A DNA stretch of 38,112 nt from Planctomycetota bacterium (lineage in GTDB: Bacteria > Planctomycetota > UBA1135 > UBA2386). The translations under genes and the position numbers were made by a program. The notes beneath the pieces are model-generated. The model saw only the letters and a program-made list of their open reading frames with translations. It was not told where the DNA came from and did no database searches. The stretch is taken from positions 1 through 38,112 of the forward strand of contig JAHBXX010000045.1 of NCBI GenBank assembly GCA_019636245.1. The letters run 5' to 3'. This document shows positions 17,875 to 25,322 of this stretch, piece by piece (position 1 is the first letter of the stretch; each line of letters begins with the position of its first letter).

Positions 17875-19527
17875 CGGCACGAACACGTGCTTGGCCTGCC
17901 GCAGCTGCTTGCGCTGCGCCTCGCTCAGCGGCACCTGCCGCAGGATCTCGCGCAGCATCGCCGCCTGGTGGCGCATCGCCGCCTCGGTGCGGCCGCGCCG
18001 CAGCATCTGCAACTGGCCGCGCTCGACCGCGTCGGCGCGGTCCTGCCACAGCTCCGGCGCCGCCGCGAAGCGCTCGACGATCGCCCGCACCTGCGCGCTG
18101 GCCTGGTCGTCGAGGTCGAGCTGCTGACCGACCGAGTTCGCCACCGACCGCGCGAACTCGGCCGCGTTCGCCGCCGGCACCGGCTCGGTGTACTGGCGCA
18201 GGAACAGGCTCGAGTGGAACAGGCTGCCGCCCTCGTAGCGGTCGGCGCCGGCCGGGAACATCACCCGCTGCTGCTCGGGCGTCAGCAGCGAGGCGACCTC
18301 GCGGTAGAAGCGGTCCTTGGTCTCGGCCTCGAGCGCGAGGCGCTGCACGTCGAACTCCTGCACCGAGTCGACCGCCGCCTGCGTCTCGGCCGAGAACTGC
18401 CGCACCAGGCCGGCGATGCGGTCGCGCTGGCCCTGGTCGATGCCGAGGCCGGCGGCCGCGAGCGTGGAGGCCAGCACGTTCGCCGCCACCAGCGGGTGCG
18501 TGTAGGCGCCGTTGGCGCCGCTGCCGGGCAGCCCCGACTCCAGCAGCGCCGGCACCTGCTGCACCAGCTTCAGGTTCAAGGCGCCGACCTTGGTGGCGAG
18601 GTCGAGCGGGATCTCGCCGGTCTCGCGCATGCGCTCGATCAGCTCGACCAGCATCGGCCCCATCTCGTGCGTGACCTCGCCCATCGTGCGCCAGTCGAGC
18701 TTCGCCAGCAGGTCGGCGTAGCGTTCGTCGGCGAACACGGCGCCGGCCGCGACCGGCGCCGGCGCGGCGTCGGGCTCGGCGTCGGGCGCCGCCGCGAGCG
18801 GCACCGGTTCGGCCTGGGTGCGCGACAGCTGCAGCTGCAGGTTCTCGTTCTGCTGCTCGAGCTGGCGCACGCGCTGCCGCAACTGCTCGAGCTCGGCCGC
18901 ATTCGCGACCGGCCCCTCGCCGCGCGCCGCGGCGTCCAGCTGCAGGACCTCGCCGGCGCTCGCGGTGCCAGAGCGTTCCAGCGAGTGCCACGTCACCACC
19001 CCTGCCACCACCGCGATCGTCAGCGACGATGCGGCCACGACTCCCTGTTGCCAACGCACGACCATCTGCCTCACCTCCAGTTCGGTGGCCGGTCCGGTGG
19101 CGAGTTCGCCGTAGGGACCGACCTGGAATCGACTCGGCGCCGTTGCCAGCAGGCGGTTGCCTGCCCGGGCCGCGAACGGCACGCGCGCGCCGGCCGCGTG
19201 CTGCGAACGCCGCACGGCGTCCGGCCCGACCTCGACGCACGCGAGCGCCCCTTCGTGCAGCGCCAGCTCGATCTGCACGACGGCCTCGGCGTCGCGCGCC
19301 GGGCGCGTCGACAGCAGGGCCCCCGCCGTCACCCCGAGCAGCACCAGCGCCGCCGACGCCAGCGCCCAGCGGACGCCGACCGTGCGCCGCAGCGGCGGCA
19401 GCGCCGGCAGGGCGCCGGACGGCGCGTCCCGCAGCGCCAGCAGCACGCGCGCCGACAGGTCCGGCGGCCGGCTGCCGTGCAGTTCCTGCAGACCGGCATC
19501 CACCCAGCGGTCCGCCCAGTCCTTCAC
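17863..19527 (-). CDS. FecR-like anti-sigma protein fused to a coiled-coil, LTxxQ-like protein
   Basis: The 554-residue frame starts at GTG 19527, overlapping the sigma factor stop as GTGA. Residues 1-50 are a cytoplasmic helix-rich segment with no zinc-finger cysteines. TM1 is at about 52-73. Residues 85-153 resemble a short FecR domain (SRFQVGPYGELATGPATELE). Residue 155 is a methionine (ATG at 19065) preceded by GGAGGTGA at 19078-19071, a perfect Shine-Dalgarno five bases away. A second TM follows at about 160-183, then a coiled coil at about 203-235 (LEQLRQRVRQLEQQNENLQL). A helical domain with LTxxQ-like motifs follows (SLLTPEQQRVMF and PLSEAQRKQLRQ), as in Spy/CpxP-type sensors. Either this is one two-TM regulator, or two genes joined by loss of a stop. 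The second half may be made separately from 19065. Confidence 0.72.
   Translation of the reverse strand: MKDWADRWVDAGLQELHGSRPPDLSARVLLALRDAPSGALPALPPLRRTVGVRWALASAALVLLGVTAGALLSTRPARDAEAVVQIELALHEGALACVEVGPDAVRRSQHAAGARVPFAARAGNRLLATAPSRFQVGPYGELATGPATELEVRQMVVRWQQGVVAASSLTIAVVAGVVTWHSLERSGTASAGEVLQLDAAARGEGPVANAAELEQLRQRVRQLEQQNENLQLQLSRTQAEPVPLAAAPDAEPDAAPAPVAAGAVFADERYADLLAKLDWRTMGEVTHEMGPMLVELIERMRETGEIPLDLATKVGALNLKLVQQVPALLESGLPGSGANGAYTHPLVAANVLASTLAAAGLGIDQGQRDRIAGLVRQFSAETQAAVDSVQEFDVQRLALEAETKDRFYREVASLLTPEQQRVMFPAGADRYEGGSLFHSSLFLRQYTEPVPAANAAEFARSVANSVGQQLDLDDQASAQVRAIVERFAAAPELWQDRADAVERGQLQMLRRGRTEAAMRHQAAMLREILRQVPLSEAQRKQLRQAKHVFVPLPK
19071..19078 (-). promoter_or_regulatory. 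Perfect internal Shine-Dalgarno
   Basis: GGAGGTGA on the minus strand lies five bases before the in-frame ATG at 19065. It is the best ribosome site I noticed in the window and sits inside the anti-sigma frame, directly before a fresh signal-anchor-like sequence. It marks a likely independent start. Confidence 0.6.
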
Positions 19528-20039
19528 GCCGAGGCCTCCGCGCGCTCGACGCAGGCGCGCAGCAGCGTGCGCGTCCGCCGCAGCAGCGACTTGACGCCGT
19601 CCTCGCCGAGGCCGAGCCGTTCGCCGATCTCGCGCCGCGACCGCCGCTCCTCGTAGCACAGCCGCACCGCGTCGCGGGCGCGGCCGTCGAGCCGATCGAG
19701 GCAGTCGCGCAGCCGTGCCAGCGACTGCTCGCCGCCGTCGTCGCCGGCGAACCGGTCCCAGACCGCCTCGAGTTCGTCGAGTCCGGCCAGCGCGAACGGC
19801 GGCGCCCGGAACGACTTGACGAACAGATTGCGGGCGACCGTGCGCAGCCAGGCGGCGGTCGCCGCGGGCGAGCGTTCCTCGAACGGCGCCCGCAGCAACC
19901 GCAGGAACGCCTCCTGCACGAGGTCGTCCGCCAGTTCGGCCGGCGCGCCGAGGTAGCGCAGGTAGCGCCAGACCTCGGCCTGATGGGCCTGTACGACGCG
20001 CGCGACGTCGGCTTCGCTGCGGATCGGGGTCGCCTGCAC
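19524..20039 (-). CDS. ECF-type RNA polymerase sigma factor
   Basis: This 171-residue protein has sigma region 2 at about 16-75, with the hallmark DDLVQEAFLRLL at 39-50 and WLRTVARNLFVK at 64-75. Region 4 is at about 104-165, a helix-turn-helix reading RREIGERLGLGEDGVKSLLRR. The spacing and length are those of ECF (extracytoplasmic function) factors. The GTG at 20039 is chosen because it is the last in-frame start ahead of the conserved domain. The longer frame upstream to 20411 reads antisense to the protease start and its leader. The following membrane anti-sigma-like gene overlaps by four bases, so the sigma factor is probably held inactive by it. The target promoters are unknown; the divergent metalloprotease is a natural candidate. 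Confidence 0.9.
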   Translation of the reverse strand: MQATPIRSEADVARVVQAHQAEVWRYLRYLGAPAELADDLVQEAFLRLLRAPFEERSPAATAAWLRTVARNLFVKSFRAPPFALAGLDELEAVWDRFAGDDGGEQSLARLRDCLDRLDGRARDAVRLCYEERRSRREIGERLGLGEDGVKSLLRRTRTLLRACVERAEASA

Positions 20040-20110
20040 GGACGCCAGAATCCCCGATCGCGGCCGGGGGGTGCAGGAAATCCGGGCCCGGGGGCCGCCG
20101 GCCGCGGCGG

Positions 20111-20138
20111 TTGACGGGGCGAAACGCCCGGGGATACT
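20111..20138 (+). promoter_or_regulatory. Sigma-70-like promoter with palindrome in the spacer
   Basis: TTGACG at 20111-20116 and GATACT at 20133-20138 are separated by 16 bases, about 107 bases ahead of the metalloprotease ATG. The spacer contains GGGCG-AAA-CGCCC (20118-20130), a perfect 5-bp inverted repeat. That would place a repressor site directly under RNA polymerase. The match is by eye; no transcription data are available. Confidence 0.5.
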
Positions 20139-20244
20139 GCCTCGGCCTGCTCCCGCCCACGTTCGAGCCGCCCCGCCGAACCCCAACCGTCCCTGCCGCT
20201 CCGCGCGCCCCTGGCGGAGCCCTACCCGCCCGGAACAGGATTCC

Positions 20245-23200
20245 ATGCTCATTGCCCATCTCGCCGCGGGCCTCGCGCTCACGCTTTCGCTGTCCCTTGC
20301 CGCCCAGGAGCCCGGTGCGGGCGCGGACCGCTCGCCCAAGGAGGCCTTCGCCGCCCTGCAGGCGGCCGCCGACGGCCAATGGCTGGTGCAGTGGCACCCG
20401 GCCACCGGCACGCCGAGCGCGATCTACGGGCCCGGCCTGCCGCTCGACGACTGGCGCGAGAACAGCCTCGACGAGGCCCGCCGCCAGGCCCAGCGCCTGC
20501 TCGCCGAGCACAAGGACCTGCTCGGCCTGGGCACCTCGCAGTGGCGTGAGGAGATCGGCGCCCGCATGGGCCGCACCTGGTCGCTGACGTTCGCGCAGCA
20601 CTTCCGCGGCCTGCCGGTGGTCGGCGGCCGCGCCGACCTGCGCATCAACATGCGCGGCGTGCTGGCGATGTTCGGCAGCCGCGCCTGGCCGATCCCGGCC
20701 GACTTCGACGTCACCCCGACGCTCGGCGGCGAGGTGGCGACGGCGATCGCCTGGGACCACCTGCGCACGACCCCGGCGGGCGGCGGCGCCGCCGCGCCGC
20801 GGCTGTGCATCTGGGGCGACGTCCAGGCGCCGCAGCTGGCGCCGGTGTTCCTCGCCTGGGAGGTGCCGATCGACGCGATGGGGCCGAACGGCGACGGCGC
20901 CTACGGCCGCTGCTACATCGACGCCCGCACCGGCGCCGTGCTCCGCTACGAGAACGACCGCCACGAGTGCGGCTTCGTCGGCTGCACGGTCGGCACGCAC
21001 GCGCGCCGCGCTGCAGCCGCGGCGCCGGCGCTCGAGGCGATCACCGCCGCGCCGACCGCGGCCGGCGAGGCCCTGCCGCTGCCGGTGCCGACGACGGTGA
21101 CCGTCCTGGCCTGGACGCGCACCGGCAACGACGCGTTCAGCGCGCTGGTCAACACGCCGCTGCGCGGCCTGATCGTCAGCGTGCCCGGCCTCGGCAACCG
21201 CACCACCGACCAGAACGGCCAGTTCTCGATCGACATCGCCGCGCCGGTGACCATCAGCCTCACGCAGCTGAACGGCACCCACTTCGCGCCGATCGCCGGC
21301 AGCGACGCGCCGTCGGCGAGCGTCACCGTGCAGCCGGGCGTCGACGCGACGCTGCAGCTGCTCAGCGCCGGCGCGACCACCAACGAAGCCGCGCACACGA
21401 CCACCGCCTACTGGGTGGACAGGGTCAACGTCTGGGCGCGCTCGATCCTCGGCAACACGTCGCAGCTGAACACCGCCAGCAACATCACGCCGACGGTCAA
21501 CTGGAACAGCACCTGCAACGCCACCTACGGCGGCAACGCGATGCGCTTCTACCTGGCCGGCGGCGGCTGCTCGAACACCGCGTTCTCGACGGTGATCGCC
21601 CACGAATGGGGCCACGGCCTCGACGACCGCTACGGCGGCATCACCAACGTCACCGGCGACGGGCTCAGCGAGGGCTGGGGCGACATCATCGGCATGTACC
21701 TGGTCGACAGCAACCTGCTCGGCAGCGGCTTCCAGTCGCCGGGCTCGCCGCTGCGCAACGGCGTCAACTCGCGCACCTACCCGCAGACCGGCCAGAGCGT
21801 GCACACGGCCGGCCAGGTCTGGATGGGCTTCGCCTGGGATCTGCGCACGCGCCTGCGCACCGCCTTCGGCACGCCGCAGGCGATCGCGATCTCCAACGAC
21901 ATCGTGATCGGCTCGATCGTCGCCGACGCCGAGAACCAGGTCGACGCCGTGCGCGAGGTGTTCGTCGCCGACGACGACGACGGCAACCTGCTGAACGGCA
22001 CGCCGCACTACGCGCAGCTCAGCGGCGCGGCGATCGCGAAGAACCTGCCCTACCCGCAGCAGGTGCTCGCCACCTTCGTGCACACGCCGCTGGCCGACAC
22101 CAACCAGCCCGTCACCCCGCGCCAGCTGCTGGCCGCCGTGACGCCCGTCGGCGGCACCATCAACCAGGTGCGCGTGGTCTACAACCTCGGCGGCGGCAAC
22201 ACGGTGCGCAACCTGCACCCCGCCGGCCTGCCGAACACCTGGCGCTGCCTGCTGCCCGGCCGCGACAACGGCTCCGTCAGCTACTACCTCGAGGCCGTGC
22301 ACAGCAGCGGCGAGATCGTGCGCCATCCGGCCAGCGGGTCGTTCGCCTACAACGTCGACCCGGCGCAGGGCTCGCCGTTCGTCGTCTTCTACGCCGAGGG
22401 CTTCGAGACCGGCGCCCCGGGCTGGACGAGCGCCCAGGTGGCGACGCAGAACGACTGGCAGCTCGGCAGCCCGGCCGGCAAGTCGGGCACCAGCGGCGGC
22501 GTGGCGTGGGCCGACCCGGCGTCCGCCGCCAGCGGCAACAATTGCTACGGCAACGACCTCGGCAACACGATCGGCGGCACGACCTGGAACGGCGCCTATG
22601 CCGCCAACGCCGAGAACTTCCTGCGCTCCCCGGTCATCGACTGCACCGGCCGCACCGGCATACGGCTGCGCTTCAAGCGCTGGCTGACCGTCGAGGACGG
22701 CACCTACGACCAGGCGCGCCTGTTCGTCAACGGCGTCCTGGTGTGGCAGAACCCGGCCGGCAGCCACACGCGCGACACCTCGTGGCAGACCGTCGAGTAC
22801 GCGATCCCGATCGCCGACAACAACCCCGCCGTGCAGATCGAGTGGCGGCTGAAGGCCGACGGCGGCGTGCACCTCGGCGGCTGGACGATCGACGACGTCG
22901 AGCTCGGCACGCGCCAGGCCGCCCCGCTCGACGCGCGCCTCGAGATGCTGCCCGAGCAGGTGGTGCAGGGCGGCGGCGTGCTGATGCGCATCCAGACGCA
23001 GGCCCCTGGCCTGCCGTGGCTGCTCGGCATCGGCGACACGCCGGGCCCCCTGGTCGTGCCCGACTTCCCGACCTTCGCGATCGGCGGCAACATCGGCCTG
23101 ATCGGCGGCGCCACCGACGGCAGCGGCTGGTCGCAGATCTTCTACCTGGCGCCGTCGGTGCCGTCGGCGGTGGGCACGCTGACCTACACCCAGGTGCTGA

Positions 23201-23271
23201 CGGTCGACGGCACGCTGACCCAGTGGGTGGTGTCGAACCCGTTCGTGAACTTCTTCACCCAGACGCCGTGA
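20245..23271 (+). CDS. Secreted M36-like (fungalysin-type) metalloprotease
   Basis: This 1008-residue protein begins with a signal peptide (about 1-19). An FTP-type propeptide spans about 60-170 (LTFAQHFRGLPVVGG, then LRINMRGVLAMFG). The catalytic domain carries H453-E-W-G-H457 with a probable third ligand E476 in GLSEGWGD, the gluzincin pattern of M36/fungalysin-like enzymes. An adhesion-like beta domain at about 710-890 resembles MAM or immune-inhibitor-A jelly rolls (SPVIDCTGRTGIRLRFKRW). A ~110-residue C-terminal module (GLPWLLGIGDTPGPL) resembles those on secreted planctomycete proteins. The start ATG at 20245 has AGGA four bases upstream; an upstream frame to 20071 lacks a signal peptide and was rejected. 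Likely extracellular or periplasmic protein digestion. A strong hairpin follows the stop. Confidence 0.88.
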   Translation: MLIAHLAAGLALTLSLSLAAQEPGAGADRSPKEAFAALQAAADGQWLVQWHPATGTPSAIYGPGLPLDDWRENSLDEARRQAQRLLAEHKDLLGLGTSQWREEIGARMGRTWSLTFAQHFRGLPVVGGRADLRINMRGVLAMFGSRAWPIPADFDVTPTLGGEVATAIAWDHLRTTPAGGGAAAPRLCIWGDVQAPQLAPVFLAWEVPIDAMGPNGDGAYGRCYIDARTGAVLRYENDRHECGFVGCTVGTHARRAAAAAPALEAITAAPTAAGEALPLPVPTTVTVLAWTRTGNDAFSALVNTPLRGLIVSVPGLGNRTTDQNGQFSIDIAAPVTISLTQLNGTHFAPIAGSDAPSASVTVQPGVDATLQLLSAGATTNEAAHTTTAYWVDRVNVWARSILGNTSQLNTASNITPTVNWNSTCNATYGGNAMRFYLAGGGCSNTAFSTVIAHEWGHGLDDRYGGITNVTGDGLSEGWGDIIGMYLVDSNLLGSGFQSPGSPLRNGVNSRTYPQTGQSVHTAGQVWMGFAWDLRTRLRTAFGTPQAIAISNDIVIGSIVADAENQVDAVREVFVADDDDGNLLNGTPHYAQLSGAAIAKNLPYPQQVLATFVHTPLADTNQPVTPRQLLAAVTPVGGTINQVRVVYNLGGGNTVRNLHPAGLPNTWRCLLPGRDNGSVSYYLEAVHSSGEIVRHPASGSFAYNVDPAQGSPFVVFYAEGFETGAPGWTSAQVATQNDWQLGSPAGKSGTSGGVAWADPASAASGNNCYGNDLGNTIGGTTWNGAYAANAENFLRSPVIDCTGRTGIRLRFKRWLTVEDGTYDQARLFVNGVLVWQNPAGSHTRDTSWQTVEYAIPIADNNPAVQIEWRLKADGGVHLGGWTIDDVELGTRQAAPLDARLEMLPEQVVQGGGVLMRIQTQAPGLPWLLGIGDTPGPLVVPDFPTFAIGGNIGLIGGATDGSGWSQIFYLAPSVPSAVGTLTYTQVLTVDGTLTQWVVSNPFVNFFTQTP

Positions 23272-23277
23272 GCCGCC

Positions 23278-23319
23278 GGCCCCGCGGCGGGCGGCGACGC
23301 GCCGCCCGACCGCGGGGCC
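23278..23319. terminator. Bidirectional hairpin terminator
   Basis: GGCCCCGCGG (23278-23287) pairs with CCGCGGGGCC (23310-23319), and C-GGGCGGC (23288-23295) pairs with GCCGCCC-G (23301-23308). The loop is the five bases GACGC and a single A (23309) bulges out. That is 18 base pairs, almost all G-C, between two convergent stops. There is no T-run on either side, so it acts as an intrinsic terminator only if the stem alone suffices. Otherwise it protects both 3' ends. Confidence 0.75.
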
Positions 23320-23334
23320 ACCGGGCGGCCGGCG

Positions 23335-24297
23335 TCAGAAGCGAAAGCCGCCGCCGAGGAACACCTGCTGGCGCTGCAGGTCGGTGCGGCCGGGGCTGCC
23401 CAGCAGGTCGCTGTCGATCGAGCCGAACAGGGCGTGGCGCAGGCCGTAGCCGAGTTCGGCCTGCAGCGCCCCCCACTGGCCGCGCAGACCGGCGCCGATC
23501 TCCCCCGACCAGCGGAGGGTGCTGTCACCGTCGGCGCCGCCGCGGAAGGTCTCGTCGAACCACGCCGGGCCGAAGTCGCCGCCGAGGCGGCCGACCAGGT
23601 CGACCCCGTCGGCGCCGTCGCCGAACAGGCGCAGCGTCGGCTCGAACACGACGCGCGGCCCCAGCGACAGCCACCGGCGTTCGACACCGGCCGCCTCGTG
23701 GTCGATCGTCTGCCACTCGGCGAACACGCCGGCGCGCAGCGGCAGCGAGAACGTGCCGGCGCCGGTCAGGTCGAACCGCACGTGCGGGAACAGGTCGACG
23801 CCGCGCAGCGTCGCCCGCGCGTCGGCCGGCGCCACGCCGTCGTTGATGCGCGTGCCCTGGAAGAGGTCGTCCTCGCTCGACCACAGCTCGGCCTGCAGGG
23901 CCGCGCCGGTGCCGGTCTCGACGCTGGCGCGCACGAACGCCGCGCGGGCGCGGTCGTCGAGCCGGGTGTCGCGGCTCTTCGCGGCGACGTCGCCGAGGCC
24001 CACGGCGGCGCGCACGACCACCGGCTGCTGAGGCGACCGGAACGGCCGCGGGCCCGTGGACACCGTCGCCGGCGCCGCGGTCGCCGGGCCGCGGTCCACC
24101 GCTGCCGGCTGCGGGTCCTGCCACAGGTCGCGCGGCGGGCGCCCCAGCAGCGCGACCACCGACTCGAGCGGTCGCCGGGGCTGGCGCAGCCGCTCCAGCC
24201 GCTGCTGCTGGATCGCGTTCCACTCCGGGTCGACGCCGGGCGGCGGCGCCGCGCAGGCCGTCAGCAGGAGCAGCGCCAGGGTCGTGGGAGTTCGCAT
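23335..24297 (-). CDS. Outer-membrane lipoprotein with beta-barrel-like C-terminus
   Basis: This 320-residue protein starts MRTPTTLALLLLTAC, with a lipobox LTAC and acylated Cys15. A proline-rich, unstructured stretch runs to about residue 85. The rest is alternating polar/hydrophobic strands (for example HVRFDLTGAGTFSLPLRAGV and GLRGQWGALQAELGYGL) and ends in an aromatic F (LGGGFRF), the pattern of an outer-membrane barrel's last strand. I recognise no named family; the function is unknown. The ATG at 24297 is chosen for the signal sequence; an upstream GTG at 24342 only adds residues over the promoter. It faces the metalloprotease gene across the hairpin terminator. Confidence 0.78.
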   Translation of the reverse strand: MRTPTTLALLLLTACAAPPPGVDPEWNAIQQQRLERLRQPRRPLESVVALLGRPPRDLWQDPQPAAVDRGPATAAPATVSTGPRPFRSPQQPVVVRAAVGLGDVAAKSRDTRLDDRARAAFVRASVETGTGAALQAELWSSEDDLFQGTRINDGVAPADARATLRGVDLFPHVRFDLTGAGTFSLPLRAGVFAEWQTIDHEAAGVERRWLSLGPRVVFEPTLRLFGDGADGVDLVGRLGGDFGPAWFDETFRGGADGDSTLRWSGEIGAGLRGQWGALQAELGYGLRHALFGSIDSDLLGSPGRTDLQRQQVFLGGGFRF

Positions 24298-24343
24298 GCC
24301 AGCCTTCGCGGTTCGGTGCGCCGGACTCTCGTTCCGGCCCACC

Positions 24344-24349
24344 AGCGTA
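24344..24349 (-). promoter_or_regulatory. Candidate -10 box for the lipoprotein gene
   Basis: TACGCT on the minus strand matches the TAnnnT form and would give a transcript start about 40 bases before the ATG at 24297. No clear -35 element is seen (CCGTTC at the expected place). The rest of the 144-base gap up to 24441 shows nothing else. Confidence 0.35.
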
Positions 24350-24441
24350 GCCCGGATCGCCGGCGCGAACGGCCGCCCTCGGGGTGGACGCCGCCCCGCG
24401 CCGATGCCATCGGCGCCTGGGCGCGTCCCGCGGCGGGAACC

Positions 24442-25221
24442 TCACCACATGACCTGGCCGCCGCAGTGGCTGATCGCCTGGCCGGTCATGCCGCGCGCCG
24501 CCGGCGAGCAGAGCCAGACCACCAGTTCGCCGATCTCCTCGGGTTCGAGCAGCCGGCCCAGCGGCACCGCCGCCAGCGCCTGCCGCTTCGCCTCGTCGAA
24601 GGGCACCTGCGTCGCCTCGGCCATGCGCTGCATGCCGGCCGCCGCCATCTCGGTGTCGACCCAGCCCGGACAGATCGCGTTGACGGTGACGCCGCGCGGC
24701 GCCAGTTCGAGCGCCAGCGCCTTGGTGAAGCCGATCACGCCGTGCTTGCTGGCGCAGTAGGCCGTGTAGCCCGGCACGCCGAAGCGGCCCAGCACCGAGC
24801 TGATGTTGACGACCCGGCCGCCGAGGGCGAGGTGCGGCAGCGCGGCGCGCGTGGTGAAGAAGGTCCCATCGAGGTTCGTGCGCACGATCTCGTCCCAGCG
24901 ATCGGGGCCGGGCTGCGCGCAGCCGTTCGGTCCGCCGACGCCGGCGTTGTTGACCAGCACGTCGATGCCGCCCATCGCCTTCGCTGCCCGGCGCACGGCC
25001 GCCGCGACCGACCGGGCAGCGGCGACGTCGGCGGTGACGGCCAGCGCCTCGGTGCGCAGCGCGCGCAGCGCCGCGACCGTGCGCAGCAGCGGCGCACGGC
25101 GGCGTCCGAGCACGGCCACCGACGCGGCGCCGGCACGCGCGAGGCAGCGGGCGATGCCGGCGCCGATGCCGGTGCCGCCGCCGGTGACGAGGCAGCGCTT
25201 GCCGCGCAGCACGCGGCTCAT
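24442..25221 (-). CDS. Short-chain dehydrogenase/reductase (SDR)
   Basis: This 259-residue classical SDR is NAD(P)-dependent and oxidises or reduces a hydroxyl/keto group. The nucleotide-binding motif TGGGTGIG is at 13-20, NNAG at 91-94, and N116. The catalytic S142, Y155 and K159 lie in ISSVLGRFG and YCASK. The C-terminus (PGWVDTEMAAAG, then MTGQAISHCGG) is closest by eye to FabG/ketoreductase-type members, including polyketide and 3-hydroxyacyl reductases. The substrate cannot be assigned, and no pathway genes are adjacent. The ATG at 25221 has GGAGG at 25231-25227 five bases upstream, a good ribosome site. It is divergent from the ChaN-like gene. Confidence 0.9.
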   Translation of the reverse strand: MSRVLRGKRCLVTGGGTGIGAGIARCLARAGAASVAVLGRRRAPLLRTVAALRALRTEALAVTADVAAARSVAAAVRRAAKAMGGIDVLVNNAGVGGPNGCAQPGPDRWDEIVRTNLDGTFFTTRAALPHLALGGRVVNISSVLGRFGVPGYTAYCASKHGVIGFTKALALELAPRGVTVNAICPGWVDTEMAAAGMQRMAEATQVPFDEAKRQALAAVPLGRLLEPEEIGELVVWLCSPAARGMTGQAISHCGGQVMW

Positions 25222-25312
25222 CGCCGCCTCCGGCCGGCGGCGGCGCCGGGCAGCGGACGGATCGGCGGGGACGCGGGCGGAAAGGTCGGCATGGGCGGTC
25301 GGGGGCGCTTGG

Positions 25313-25318
25313 TAGCCT
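25313..25318 (+). promoter_or_regulatory. Candidate -10 box next to the ChaN-like start
   Basis: TAGCCT lies seven bases before the second of two tandem ATGs (25326). With no Shine-Dalgarno, this spacing fits a leaderless transcript beginning at that ATG. No -35 box is visible. Confidence 0.35.
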
Positions 25319-25322
25319 GTGG

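Noticed and set aside
13086..18674. Open plus-strand frame of 1862 codons
   Set aside because: It is antisense to the CDF, M14 and anti-sigma genes, crosses rluA in another frame, is His/Arg/Ala/Gln-rich without domains, and exists because stops are rare at this GC content.
19528..22872. Minus-strand frame continuing upstream of the anti-sigma gene
   Set aside because: It runs antisense to the metalloprotease and out of phase with the sigma factor; residues are low-complexity and carry no motif.
20805..23846. Plus-strand frame of 1013 codons in another phase of the metalloprotease
   Set aside because: Arg-rich shadow of the protease gene, which carries the signal peptide and HEWGH motif in its own frame.
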